From NCBI GenBank assembly GCA_009778835.1, contig WRFK01000020.1, positions 1-12,871 of the forward strand: DNA of 12,871 nt, read 5' to 3'. The stretch comes from Spirochaetaceae bacterium (lineage in GTDB: Bacteria > Spirochaetota > Spirochaetia > CADAEX01). A program made the position numbers and the translations under genes. Positions 1-6,116 of the stretch are shown here, in pieces; position 1 is the stretch's first letter; each line of letters starts with the position of its first letter. The notes under the pieces were generated by a model, which saw only the letters and a list, made by a program, of their open reading frames with translations, did not search any database and was not told where the DNA came from.

Positions 1-1022
1 AAAATATAGTACCACCCTTTTTTTAAGACATCCCATGCGTTGGGAAGTTCAGATTCAGGCAGTCCTAAAAGATTAAGCCGTCGGGCCTGGAAATATACCA
101 TAAAGCCTACGGATATAAAGTAGAGAATGGATGGCAAAAGGGCCATTAAGATAATCTGACCGTAGGGGGTATTGGTATTAGTCGCAAGAATGAATGCAGC
201 AGCGCCCATGATAGGCGGCATAAAGGCGCCTCCGGTTGACGCAGCTGCTTCTACTGCTGCAGCAAATTCAGGTTTATATCCAACACGTCTCATTAGCGGT
301 ATGGTAAAGGGACCTGTTGCGCATACATTCGCTATTGGACTTCCTGAGATGCTGCCAAAAGCAGCGCTGCCTACAACTGACACAAGAGCCGGACCCCCGG
401 CTACCCTTCCTGCCAGGGCGCTTGCAAAATTGATAAAGAAGTTTCCTCCGCCAGTATGTTGCAGAAAAGCCCCAAAGATAAGGAAGGGCATAACAAAAGT
501 TGCAAAGGTGGATGTAACAGTTCCAAAAATACCATCGGTAAAATAGGTGAAAGTAAGCAAGTGTCTTAGGGATATACCTTTATGGGCAAAGATGCCGGGC
601 ATATAGGGGCCAAAATAGATTTGGGCTAGCATCACCAAACCAAGGATAAATAGTGCAAGGCCCAGTGTCCGTCGTGTAACTTCAAGACACAACAGTATGA
701 GAATCCCGGCCATGACCATATCCATGGCAGTTGGCATACCTGCCCGTTTTGCGGCATAGATCCTGAATTCTTTAAGCCAATAAATAGTGGTGATTATAAT
801 GAGTATTATTAACAATAAATCAAAAGCAAAAAGCAGCTTGTTTTTTGGATATTTTCTGGATGCCGGATATGCAAGAATACAAAGAACATTTGTAAAAAGA
901 ATATACAAGCCTAAATTACTCTGGGTAGAAAATATTCCAAAACCAGATGTATAAAAATAGAAAAGACTGAATAATACAGCGATACCGCCACTTATGTGCT
1001 TAACTGACAGGCTATCCCGCAT
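1..1022 (-). CDS. TRAP transporter fused permease (TAXI type), 3' end outside the window
   Basis: This is the membrane permease of a TRAP transporter that, with the TAXI binding protein encoded just upstream, imports an organic acid driven by an ion gradient. I translated 340 codons from the ATG at 1022; the gene runs off the left edge. An AGGAGGC-type ribosome site lies about 7 nt upstream. The first 140 residues hold several hydrophobic segments, matching the DctQ-like and linker part of fused permeases. From about residue 150 the DctM-like part follows, with the glycine-rich stretches GGPALVSVVGSAAFGSISG (209-227) and AASTGGAFMPPIMGAAA (260-276) typical of TRAP large subunits. Fused TAXI permeases are usually over 600 residues, so somewhat more than half is present. 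It is the second gene of the operon, 80 bp after the binding protein, with no room for a promoter of its own beyond the terminator-like hairpin. The substrate is unknown. Confidence 0.9.
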   Translation of the reverse strand, partial: MRDSLSVKHISGGIAVLFSLFYFYTSGFGIFSTQSNLGLYILFTNVLCILAYPASRKYPKNKLLFAFDLLLIILIIITTIYWLKEFRIYAAKRAGMPTAMDMVMAGILILLCLEVTRRTLGLALFILGLVMLAQIYFGPYMPGIFAHKGISLRHLLTFTYFTDGIFGTVTSTFATFVMPFLIFGAFLQHTGGGNFFINFASALAGRVAGGPALVSVVGSAAFGSISGSPIANVCATGPFTIPLMRRVGYKPEFAAAVEAAASTGGAFMPPIMGAAAFILATNTNTPYGQIILMALLPSILYFISVGFMVYFQARRLNLLGLPESELPNAWDVLKKGWYYI

Positions 1023-1049
1023 GATAAGGCCTCCTTATAGAACTGCCGG

Positions 1050-1090
1050 AAAATAAAAGCTTGTACTCCACCGCTAGGCGGAGCACAAGC
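1050..1090 (-). terminator. Intercistronic intrinsic terminator/attenuator between TAXI binding protein and permease
   Basis: Read on the minus strand, arms 1090-1077 and 1072-1059 pair over 14 bp (two of them G-U) around a TAGC loop, followed by the T-rich tract TTTTATTTT at 1058-1050. This has the full form of a Rho-independent terminator, yet it lies 12 nt after the binding-protein stop and before the permease gene of the same operon. The likely role is partial termination or 3'-end protection, so that more binding protein than permease is made. That role is inference; the structure is visible. Confidence 0.8.
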
Positions 1091-1102
1091 AGGGTATTGT
1101 GC

Positions 1103-2074
1103 TTATTTTTTTTCGTTCCAGAATTTTACAGCACCGGGATGGAATGGGATGCCAATCTGAGCTGCTCCCTCTTTGCCTTCCCTCATTGGTTTAAACTGGC
1201 TATGCACAGAAATCAACTTTGCCTTGCCCTCGTCACTAAAGAACACTTTCATTGCCTGATATACCGCATCAGCACTCATGTCTTTTGAAGCAGCAAGATA
1301 CACAACAAAGTAGGGGCATTGTACAACTTGTGTCTGGCCTTTATAAACATTGGCTTGAATTTGTCCTCTGGTAAAGAAAGGGGTTTCTCTGACAATCCTG
1401 TCCATTTCTTCGTTTGAAAAGGGGATAACAATTATATCTCTGGTGTTGGCTAATTCTACGATGCCGCTGGAAGGGTGACCGCTCATGCCAAGCACATCAG
1501 CCTGTCCGTCCTGTATAGCGCGGGCGCCGTCTGCAAAAGCCAATTCCTGTTCAATTACCTTGATTCCCAATGACTGGAGAACTCTTCTGGAGTTATCGCT
1601 TGAACCTGAGCCCGGAGGGCCAAGTACAACTCTTTTTCCCTGAACATCTGACATCTTGGTAATGCCGCTGGCTTTTGTAGCTACAAAATATATTGAGCTG
1701 TCGTAAATTTCAAACATTATGGTGCCTTTATTGCTGGGTTTCCCTTCCAGGATTCCTGTGCCTTTTTGAGCTTCATAAAGATGGTATCCATAGGAAAGGG
1801 CCATATCTGCTTCTCCCAAGGCCAAGCGACGGGTATTTTCTACTGAGCCGCCTGAAGCAACAAAGTCCAGCATATAGCGGTCGCCCAACTTTTCGTTGAA
1901 CAAGGTGGTAATGCCGCCTGCCATTGTATACCAGGTTCCTCCTACATTGCTGGTAGAGAAAGCAAACCGTTCAACTTTTGGTGCGGCGCCTTCCTTTTTT
2001 CCTGTGGCAAAAGCTTGAGATGCCACCAACAGAGCAAGACATAATACTGCTAAAATAAACAAACTTCTCTTCAT
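1103..2074 (-). CDS. TAXI family TRAP transporter solute-binding protein
   Basis: This exported binding protein captures a small ligand outside the cytoplasmic membrane and delivers it to the TRAP permease encoded next. It has 323 residues, a normal length for TAXI proteins. A signal peptide (MKRS, then a hydrophobic core) ends near AFA at residues 21-23. There is no lipobox cysteine at the cleavage region, so it is probably released or held otherwise than by lipid. The mature start ATGKKEGAA resembles spirochaetal binding proteins. Family hallmarks are GGTWYTMAGGITTLFNE (45-61) and the segment around ASGGSVENTRRLALGEAD (73-90). The start is secure: AGGAGG lies 6 nt before the ATG. It is the first gene of its operon, directly behind leader-repeat copy 1, and a hairpin follows it. 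TAXI proteins as a family have been tied to dicarboxylates and glutamate-like ligands, but the ligand here cannot be read from sequence. Confidence 0.94.
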   Translation of the reverse strand: MKRSLFILAVLCLALLVASQAFATGKKEGAAPKVERFAFSTSNVGGTWYTMAGGITTLFNEKLGDRYMLDFVASGGSVENTRRLALGEADMALSYGYHLYEAQKGTGILEGKPSNKGTIMFEIYDSSIYFVATKASGITKMSDVQGKRVVLGPPGSGSSDNSRRVLQSLGIKVIEQELAFADGARAIQDGQADVLGMSGHPSSGIVELANTRDIIVIPFSNEEMDRIVRETPFFTRGQIQANVYKGQTQVVQCPYFVVYLAASKDMSADAVYQAMKVFFSDEGKAKLISVHSQFKPMREGKEGAAQIGIPFHPGAVKFWNEKK

Positions 2075-2126
2075 ATTTTTCCTCCTAGGATTTTTTGAGA
2101 ATTTCCAGAAAAATAAATTTTATAAC

Positions 2127-2168
2127 AATATAGTTTACATTGATCATTAGTAAAGAGCAACTCTTTTT
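2127..2168 (-). promoter_or_regulatory. Candidate promoter/operator of the TAXI-TRAP operon (leader copy 1)
   Basis: On the minus strand a -35-like TTTACT (2154-2149) and a -10-like TATATT (2132-2127) are separated by 16 nt. The spacer contains the palindrome TGATCA flanked by TTTAC and GTAAA. A second dyad, GTAAAGAG-CAA-CTCTTTTT on the plus strand at 2150-2168, overlaps the -35 box. The same arrangement recurs at 9271-9312 before the TTT binding-protein gene, with 21 identical bases at 2128-2148/9272-9292. An alternative or additional promoter starts at TTGACA (2206-2201) with a poor -10, TAGAGA, 17 nt on. Dyads lying on a core promoter suggest a repressor or activator site; no regulator gene is visible nearby. 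Confidence 0.5.
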
Positions 2169-2456
2169 TATAAATCCTCTCTAAAAACCATTGGTCAAAT
2201 TGTCAAGGACATATATCGTCTTATGTTAAATCAAACCCTATAATTTCATCTTTATACTTTTATACAAACCAAACCTTCATCAAGTACAATGGCATGGATT
2301 TTCATATAAAGCGTGATAAATGAGTTAAATTTTAATACTGATACGCCAGATGTAGCGCGATGGCTCATGATAACGGGTAACGCTGATTTTCGGGCACCGA
2401 TGCTGGTGTCGGCTGCGGTATGGAGGTTCAAGTTCTCTTCCGGGCATATTTTCAAA
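2128..2456. repeat. Leader repeat, copy 1 (blocks A and B)
   Basis: Two blocks match 9272-9737. Block A is 2128-2310 here and 9272-9462 there, about nine in ten bases identical by eye over the first 140 bp. Block B is about 2312-2456 here and 9583-9737 there, somewhat more diverged. Copy 2 has roughly 120 bp of unrelated DNA between the blocks, so copy 1 is the compact version. Block A ends at the promoter of the binding-protein gene and contains the 3' end of a lost gene. Block B, read on the minus strand, keeps a coding-like pattern around ARKSALPVIM and HRATSG. No flanking target duplication or transposase is visible. It may be a dispersed chromosomal repeat or the trace of an old duplication. 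Confidence 0.8.
2221..2301 (-). pseudogene. 3' remnant of an unidentified gene, copy 1
   Basis: Reading minus-strand triplets from 2301 gives 27 codons ending at TAA 2223-2221. The last part, KYKDEIIGFDLT, is identical to the remnant at 9362-9454. This copy is shortened by 12 bases in the middle and has an in-frame TAA, so it is dead. Upstream, the codon before the shared part is TGA in both copies. Differences between the copies fall mostly on third positions in this frame, which suggests it was once translated. I do not recognise the protein. Confidence 0.45.
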
Positions 2457-2548
2457 TTGCATACAAGAATATAACGACAATAAGCTGATCCGAAAACAGG
2501 AAGCATATTGCGCATAAAGAGAGCGAGTGACACTTTTGTCAAAAGGAG

Positions 2549-2563
2549 TCGGGACGCGCCCGA
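2549..2563 (-). terminator. Weak hairpin downstream of the zinc dehydrogenase gene
   Basis: TCGGG (2549-2553) and CCCGA (2559-2563) form a perfect 5-bp stem with a 5-nt loop. On the minus strand it is followed by CTCCTTTTG, a poor T tract. It lies 47 bp past the stop of the dehydrogenase gene and could end that transcript. A second small dyad, TGACA-CTTT-TGTCA, follows at about 2528-2541. Evidence is limited to position and stem. Confidence 0.3.
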
Positions 2564-2609
2564 ATAAGAGTCGAAAAACTTTTACCCTTTACAAAAAAAT
2601 CAACAATCC

Positions 2610-3683
2610 TCAGAATTGATCAAATTGGTCCAGAACTACTTTTAAGACACTGTCTTTTTGATTCTCAAACATTTCAAAGCCGCGATTTACATCTCTCAAA
2701 GGCACTGTGTTGGTATATGCAAGGTCCAAATTAATCTCTCCCTGTGCCAGAATAAGCAGCGCCCTTTCAAGGCAGTCTGCAGGTATTCCACGGGAACCGA
2801 TCATTGTTATCTCGCTTTCCTTGAAGGTTGTTATCGGAAGATCAATGCTGTTCTTTGAATTGTTTCCCATAATGACAAGAGTACCGCATGGGCGGGTAAC
2901 TTCAACAGCAAGGCGCAAAGTTCCCCCTCCAGCGCCACCGACTGTCTCAAATACTTTATCTGCGCCGCGGCCATGCGAAATTTCTTTCACTATGGTCTTG
3001 AGGTCTTCCTCACCGGCAAGAACAGTTCTTGTCGCACCGGCTTTTTTTGCTATATCAAGCCGCCCTTTATACATATCAGAGATTACTATATACGCCCCGG
3101 AAGCTTTGGCAGCTAAAAGAACATTCATGCCCACAGGCCCGGCGCCGATAATAACCACAATATCTCCGGCTCCAACCTTTGCTATAAGACGCGCAGCATG
3201 ATACCCAACAGCCAGAGTCTCGGCAAGCGCTCCGTGGATAAAATTCACATTAGGTGGCAGTTTGAATACATTTTCAACTGGCTCCAGAACATATTGAGCC
3301 ATACCACCGTTAACACTGAGTCCGATATCTTTACCAGCTTCACAATGATTGGAAATTTCATGGCGGCATGCCCAGCATTTCCCGCATCGTATATGTACTC
3401 CACCAGCAACTCTATCGCCCAGCTTGAGGTCATTACCAACTACATGTTTTACATCAGAGCCTATCGCAGCTACGACTCCCGAAAATTCATGTCCCAGCAC
3501 TCGCGGATAATTTATACGCGGATGCTGTCCATGGAAACCCAAAATATCGCTTCCACAGATTCCGCAGGCTTTAACCTCAATCAAAACATCATACGGGCCA
3601 ACATTTGGAACAGGTATTGTTTCTATACTCATTTTTCCCGGCTCACTGAGAACTGCGGCCTTCATTGTTGATGGAACAGGCAT
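2610..3683 (-). CDS. Zinc-dependent NAD alcohol/polyol dehydrogenase (MDR family)
   Basis: This cytosolic medium-chain dehydrogenase oxidises a secondary alcohol or polyol, or reduces the matching ketone, with NAD. It has 357 residues, the normal length. Catalytic zinc ligands are visible as Cys43 in CGICGSD and His65-Glu66 in GHEF. The structural zinc lobe has Cys100, Cys103, Cys106 and Cys114. The Rossmann motif GAGPVGM lies near residues 180-186, and an aspartate ends the second strand (VISDMYKGR), which favours NAD over NADP. The overall pattern resembles sorbitol/threonine/butanediol-type dehydrogenases; the substrate is not fixed. AAAGGAG lies 6 nt before the ATG at 3683, which decides that start over the internal ATG at residue 7. 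The gene stands alone, with its own promoter and a large inverted repeat upstream. Leader copy 1 separates it from the TAXI operon. Confidence 0.94.
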   Translation of the reverse strand: MPVPSTMKAAVLSEPGKMSIETIPVPNVGPYDVLIEVKACGICGSDILGFHGQHPRINYPRVLGHEFSGVVAAIGSDVKHVVGNDLKLGDRVAGGVHIRCGKCWACRHEISNHCEAGKDIGLSVNGGMAQYVLEPVENVFKLPPNVNFIHGALAETLAVGYHAARLIAKVGAGDIVVIIGAGPVGMNVLLAAKASGAYIVISDMYKGRLDIAKKAGATRTVLAGEEDLKTIVKEISHGRGADKVFETVGGAGGGTLRLAVEVTRPCGTLVIMGNNSKNSIDLPITTFKESEITMIGSRGIPADCLERALLILAQGEINLDLAYTNTVPLRDVNRGFEMFENQKDSVLKVVLDQFDQF

Positions 3684-3714
3684 AATAACTCCTTTTGTTT
3701 GTAACAGAAACTTC

Positions 3715-3750
3715 TAAAGACAAGAGATTTTTGAAAATTTTTTGTCTTTA
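3715..3750. promoter_or_regulatory. 36-bp inverted repeat, candidate operator of the dehydrogenase gene
   Basis: TAAAGACAA (3715-3723) is matched perfectly by TTGTCTTTA (3742-3750). The symmetry continues to the centre at 3732/3733, giving 15 matching pairs of 17, with a two-base centre. It begins right where transcription from the promoter at 3788-3759 should start and ends about 31 bp before the start codon. The two mismatches are G-T on the plus strand and A-C on the minus-strand transcript, which argues for a protein-binding DNA site more than an RNA hairpin. The regulator is not known. Confidence 0.6.
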
Positions 3751-3758
3751 CATTTGGT

Positions 3759-3788
3759 ATTACACATTTAACACCATCAGTTTATCAA
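3759..3788 (-). promoter_or_regulatory. Sigma-70-like promoter of the dehydrogenase gene
   Basis: On the minus strand TTGATA (3788-3783, 5/6 to consensus) is followed after 18 nt by TGTAAT (3764-3759, 5/6). Transcription would begin near 3752, at the edge of the 36-bp inverted repeat, a classical repressor layout. The rest of the 333-bp gap up to 4016 is AT-rich, with a short tandem-like GCGGATTAAT/GCGGATTTAAT pair near 3864-3885 and nothing else I can name. Confidence 0.55.
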
Positions 3789-3956
3789 GAATTCGGCTTT
3801 CGGTAAAGAAAAATCCAAAAATATATGTAGTATTGGTTTTTTACAGCCTTAGTGAAGGGGTCGCGGATTAATGCGGATTTAATAATTCGAGGAATTTTGT
3901 TTTTTAGTTAGTAACGGCGTGTTTAAAACTAACCTTGAGAAGAAGGCTATTATTCC

Positions 3957-3984
3957 TTGACAAAGCATAAGAATATTATAATAA
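3957..3984 (+). promoter_or_regulatory. Candidate promoter of the first cupin gene
   Basis: A perfect TTGACA lies at 3957-3962. A perfect TATAAT at 3977-3982 is only 14 nt away, which is short; TAATAA at 3979-3984 gives a 16-nt spacer but a poorer match. The position, about 35 bp before the start codon, fits. The exact -10 is uncertain. Confidence 0.4.
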
Positions 3985-4016
3985 TCGCGGTATAACCTTT
4001 CATTAGGAGATTCAAC

Positions 4017-4400
4017 ATGGATTATAAAGTAATGAAGAAAATTGATGATGTCCCGTGGGAAGGCCATTTCATGGATGCGGGTGATAGCAGGATTAAATGG
4101 GTGTATACAAGCGAAAAAGATGGAACACCAATGACAGTTATGATAATCGAACTGCAAGCCGGTATATCTCTTCCGGATCATAAACACATCAATCAGCCTG
4201 ACTTAATATACCCATTAAAAGGGAAGGCAACAATGTTTATTGATGGCAAAGGAGAATTTCCTATTGAGCCGGGAATGGTAGTTATTGTACCCCCCAATAC
4301 ATTGCATGCAATAAGGAATATTGAAGAAACTTTAACACTGTACAATGTGTTTTCACCTGCAATGCCATACAAGCCACCCTTAAAGGATGCTGCAAAATAA
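4017..4400 (+). CDS. Small single-domain cupin protein
   Basis: This 127-residue protein has one cupin beta-barrel domain, probably metal binding and cytosolic; its reaction is unknown. The first cupin motif is around PDHKHINQPDLIYPLKGKA (53-71), supplying His55 and His57. The usual glutamate is not in place, with Gln60 or Asp62 nearby instead. The second motif, GMVVIVPPNTLH (86-97 or so), supplies the last histidine at 97-98. AGGAG lies 7 nt before the ATG, supporting this start. The gene stands alone on the plus strand, divergent from the zinc dehydrogenase and convergent with a second cupin. Small cupins of this type often sit beside sugar-acid or aromatic-acid catabolic genes as isomerases, dioxygenase-like enzymes or ligand sensors. 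Context allows any of these; confidence in the fold is high and in function low. Confidence 0.9.
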   Translation: MDYKVMKKIDDVPWEGHFMDAGDSRIKWVYTSEKDGTPMTVMIIELQAGISLPDHKHINQPDLIYPLKGKATMFIDGKGEFPIEPGMVVIVPPNTLHAIRNIEETLTLYNVFSPAMPYKPPLKDAAK

Positions 4401-4482
4401 AACGCCTATCACCATTAATGGGTGCGGCTTTTGCTATTAAATAAGCGGTACTCCAGTCTTCTGTCTCTTTTATAAATAGTGG

Positions 4483-4507
4483 TCTACAGGCTTATAAAGC
4501 CTGTAGA
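4483..4507. terminator. Hairpin between convergent cupin genes
   Basis: TCTACAGGCTT (4483-4493) and its exact complement (4497-4507) form an 11-bp perfect stem around ATA. It lies 82 bp after the plus-strand cupin and 15 bp after the stop of the minus-strand cupin, so it can serve both. Neither side has a clear T tract, so termination by this element alone is uncertain. A weaker stem (CACC..GGTG) is near 4411-4425. Confidence 0.5.
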
Positions 4508-4521
4508 AAATAAAGCATTAA

Positions 4522-4914
4522 TTATTTATCAAAAGCATACGCCCCTTTTTCGCGTAGCTTTTGTTCCGGTCCTGCAGGAGCATATATTATTATGTAATCT
4601 AAGTCTCCCTCCGGATTTACAATTGTTTGGTGATCAACATTTGGAGGAACAAATACAGCAGTACCCGGAACCAGAGACATAGTCTGACCATCAATTTTGA
4701 ATGTGCCCTTTCCCGAAAGAATATACATACAATGTTCTGTTGGATGTGAATGTATAGGGCCGGACTTACCGGCAATCATAGTATTTTGCAACAAAGCAAC
4801 ATTTTTTGCACCGCATATCGGACCATCTATAAAGATACGAAAAGTCCCTGCGCCGCCAGCTAAAACCCCCGATACTGCTTCTTCTTTTGTTATTAAATAT
4901 TTTTTTTCACCCAT
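4522..4914 (-). CDS. Single-domain cupin protein
   Basis: This 130-residue cupin is likely a cytosolic metal-binding protein of unknown reaction. The canonical first motif GPIHSHPTEHCMYILSGKG provides His-x-His and a glutamate (His55, His57, Glu60 by this start). The second, GTAVFVPPNVDHQTIVN, provides the final histidine (His95), so all four expected ligands are present, unlike in the neighbouring cupin. An in-frame ATG exists at 4926, but the GGAGG ribosome site overlaps that codon. It lies 5 nt before the ATG at 4914, which I chose. A good promoter stands upstream at 4965-4937, so it seems to be transcribed separately from the epimerase gene 241 bp away. Role guesses such as sugar-acid isomerase or auxiliary oxygenase are not supported beyond fold and neighbourhood. 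Confidence 0.9.
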   Translation of the reverse strand: MGEKKYLITKEEAVSGVLAGGAGTFRIFIDGPICGAKNVALLQNTMIAGKSGPIHSHPTEHCMYILSGKGTFKIDGQTMSLVPGTAVFVPPNVDHQTIVNPEGDLDYIIIYAPAGPEQKLREKGAYAFDK

Positions 4915-4936
4915 CATTTCCTCCATACAAAAATTA

Positions 4937-4965
4937 ACTGTAAATGGTGTTTCTTTTCATGTCAA
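4937..4965 (-). promoter_or_regulatory. Sigma-70-like promoter of the second cupin gene
   Basis: On the minus strand a consensus TTGACA (4965-4960) is followed after exactly 17 nt by TACAGT (4942-4937, 4/6). The start codon chosen for the cupin is 23 nt past the -10. This points to an independent transcript. Confidence 0.6.
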
Positions 4966-4994
4966 TGCATTGTCTCAAAAGTAAAAATCTGGTC

Positions 4995-5024
4995 AAAAAA
5001 ATTGGTTCCTGCCCAATAGGGCGG
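4995..5024 (-). terminator. Possible terminator of the TTT-epimerase operon
   Basis: Minus-strand GCCC-TATT-GGGC with outer CC/GG pairs and one bulged A (5024-5008) is followed, after about 6 nt, by a run of seven T (5001-4995). The stem is short and the T run is displaced, so support is modest. The position, between the epimerase stop and the cupin promoter, is suitable. The rest of 5025-5154 shows nothing clear. Confidence 0.3.
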
Positions 5025-5154
5025 ATTAGCTGTGAAAATCGGAAAGAACTTCGATAACGCTTATTTAGTCGTTAGCAGGAGGAGAGCAAGGAAACAGCAG
5101 TCCGAAAAAATGCTTTGTTCAGGTGTTCTGGAAATCAGGAAGTTTTTGTATTGC

Positions 5155-6075
5155 TCAGGAAGAGGCAGCTTCTTTTATAAAATCACGAATCGCAATGCCC
5201 AATGGGTACTTGAGAGTAAAACCAAGATCCTCTGAAGCTGCTTTTGGACTGGTATATGGTGTAGCTGCCTGGATTGGGAATTCTCCGCCTGTCAAATCAA
5301 TCTTAATATCCGGCATCAACTCTCTTAGGACATTGGCAACATCCACATTGGAAACAATTTTTTCACTGCAGACATTATAAACTATTTTTTTATACTTATC
5401 CGTATTCATGCAATGAACAATTGCACCTGCCGCATCTTTGACATATATTAGGTTCTGGCACAAATCCTTATACGGCAACGTAATATTCTGGTGTTTTGCA
5501 GCCTGTGAAATCGCATCTGTCAGATAAACATTCGGACCAGTAGACCTTCCGTGACCATATACGGTGTTAAATCTTAATCCAACTACATTGACTCCAAGGT
5601 TTTCCTTATAATATGCAGCCAGATCTTCACAATGACATTTTGTTATGCCATACAAGGTTTGAGGTTTTCTTTCAGTTTCTTCATCAATCCATTTTCCGGC
5701 GCCATAGTATGATTCCGCACCATAGACCTGCAAAGAACTTACAAAAATTACTTTTAAAATCTTGCGGGAAACAGCAATATCAAGAATATTGTTCAGCCCG
5801 CCAATATTTATTTTGACTGCCAGAAAAGGTTGTTTTAAACATTCACTCCGAAGGAGAGAAGCCAGATGCACGATCCCCTGTATCTTGTGTTCATCAACTA
5901 TTTTTTCAAGTTGTTCTTTATCGGTGATGTCTCCCTTAACCCAGGTACACCTGCTTTCATCCAGCTGAGACAGCTTATCTTTGATATCAAAAATTACTGC
6001 GGAATCGGAGCTATTCATTTGCCGTATGATGTTACGGCCTATCAACCCTGTCCCGCCCGTTATTAACCATTTCAT
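5155..6075 (-). CDS. NAD-dependent epimerase/dehydratase (extended SDR)
   Basis: This cytosolic oxidoreductase is of the extended short-chain type, which acts on nucleotide sugars or sugar acids by NAD-assisted oxidation. It has 306 residues. The N-terminal NAD motif GGTGLIG is at 7-13, and Asp30 at the end of the second strand (AVIFDI) favours NAD. The serine segment VSSLQVYG (112-119) and the active pair Tyr142-Lys146 in YGITK are intact. It is the fourth gene of the TTT operon, 41 bp after the large permease. Its ribosome site is weak (AAGAGA), so translation may be coupled. Being fused to a carboxylate importer operon rather than to sugar-nucleotide genes, it more likely processes an imported sugar acid or hydroxyacid than makes surface polysaccharide. 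That substrate inference rests on context only; a GalE-like role remains possible. Confidence 0.9.
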   Translation of the reverse strand: MKWLITGGTGLIGRNIIRQMNSSDSAVIFDIKDKLSQLDESRCTWVKGDITDKEQLEKIVDEHKIQGIVHLASLLRSECLKQPFLAVKINIGGLNNILDIAVSRKILKVIFVSSLQVYGAESYYGAGKWIDEETERKPQTLYGITKCHCEDLAAYYKENLGVNVVGLRFNTVYGHGRSTGPNVYLTDAISQAAKHQNITLPYKDLCQNLIYVKDAAGAIVHCMNTDKYKKIVYNVCSEKIVSNVDVANVLRELMPDIKIDLTGGEFPIQAATPYTSPKAASEDLGFTLKYPLGIAIRDFIKEAASS

Positions 6076-6116
6076 TGATAGTCTCTTATTCTAAATATAG
6101 GAAAGTCTATTATTCA

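Noticed and set aside
1103..2074. Lipoprotein anchoring of the TAXI binding protein
   Set aside because: The only N-terminal cysteine (residue 12) lies within the hydrophobic core, and the residues before it do not make a lipobox.
2252..2542. Minus-strand open frame of 96 codons in leader copy 1
   Set aside because: It joins block B to unrelated flanking DNA and runs out of frame across the gene tail in block A. There is no ribosome site, and the matching frame in copy 2 is broken. Treated as repeat content, not as a gene.
3879..4187. Minus-strand open frame overlapping the first cupin
   Set aside because: It lies antisense to a clear cupin gene and has no ribosome site or recognisable domain.
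5032..5380. Plus-strand open frames near the end of the epimerase gene
   Set aside because: They are mostly antisense to the conserved C-terminal part of the epimerase, with no protein family features.
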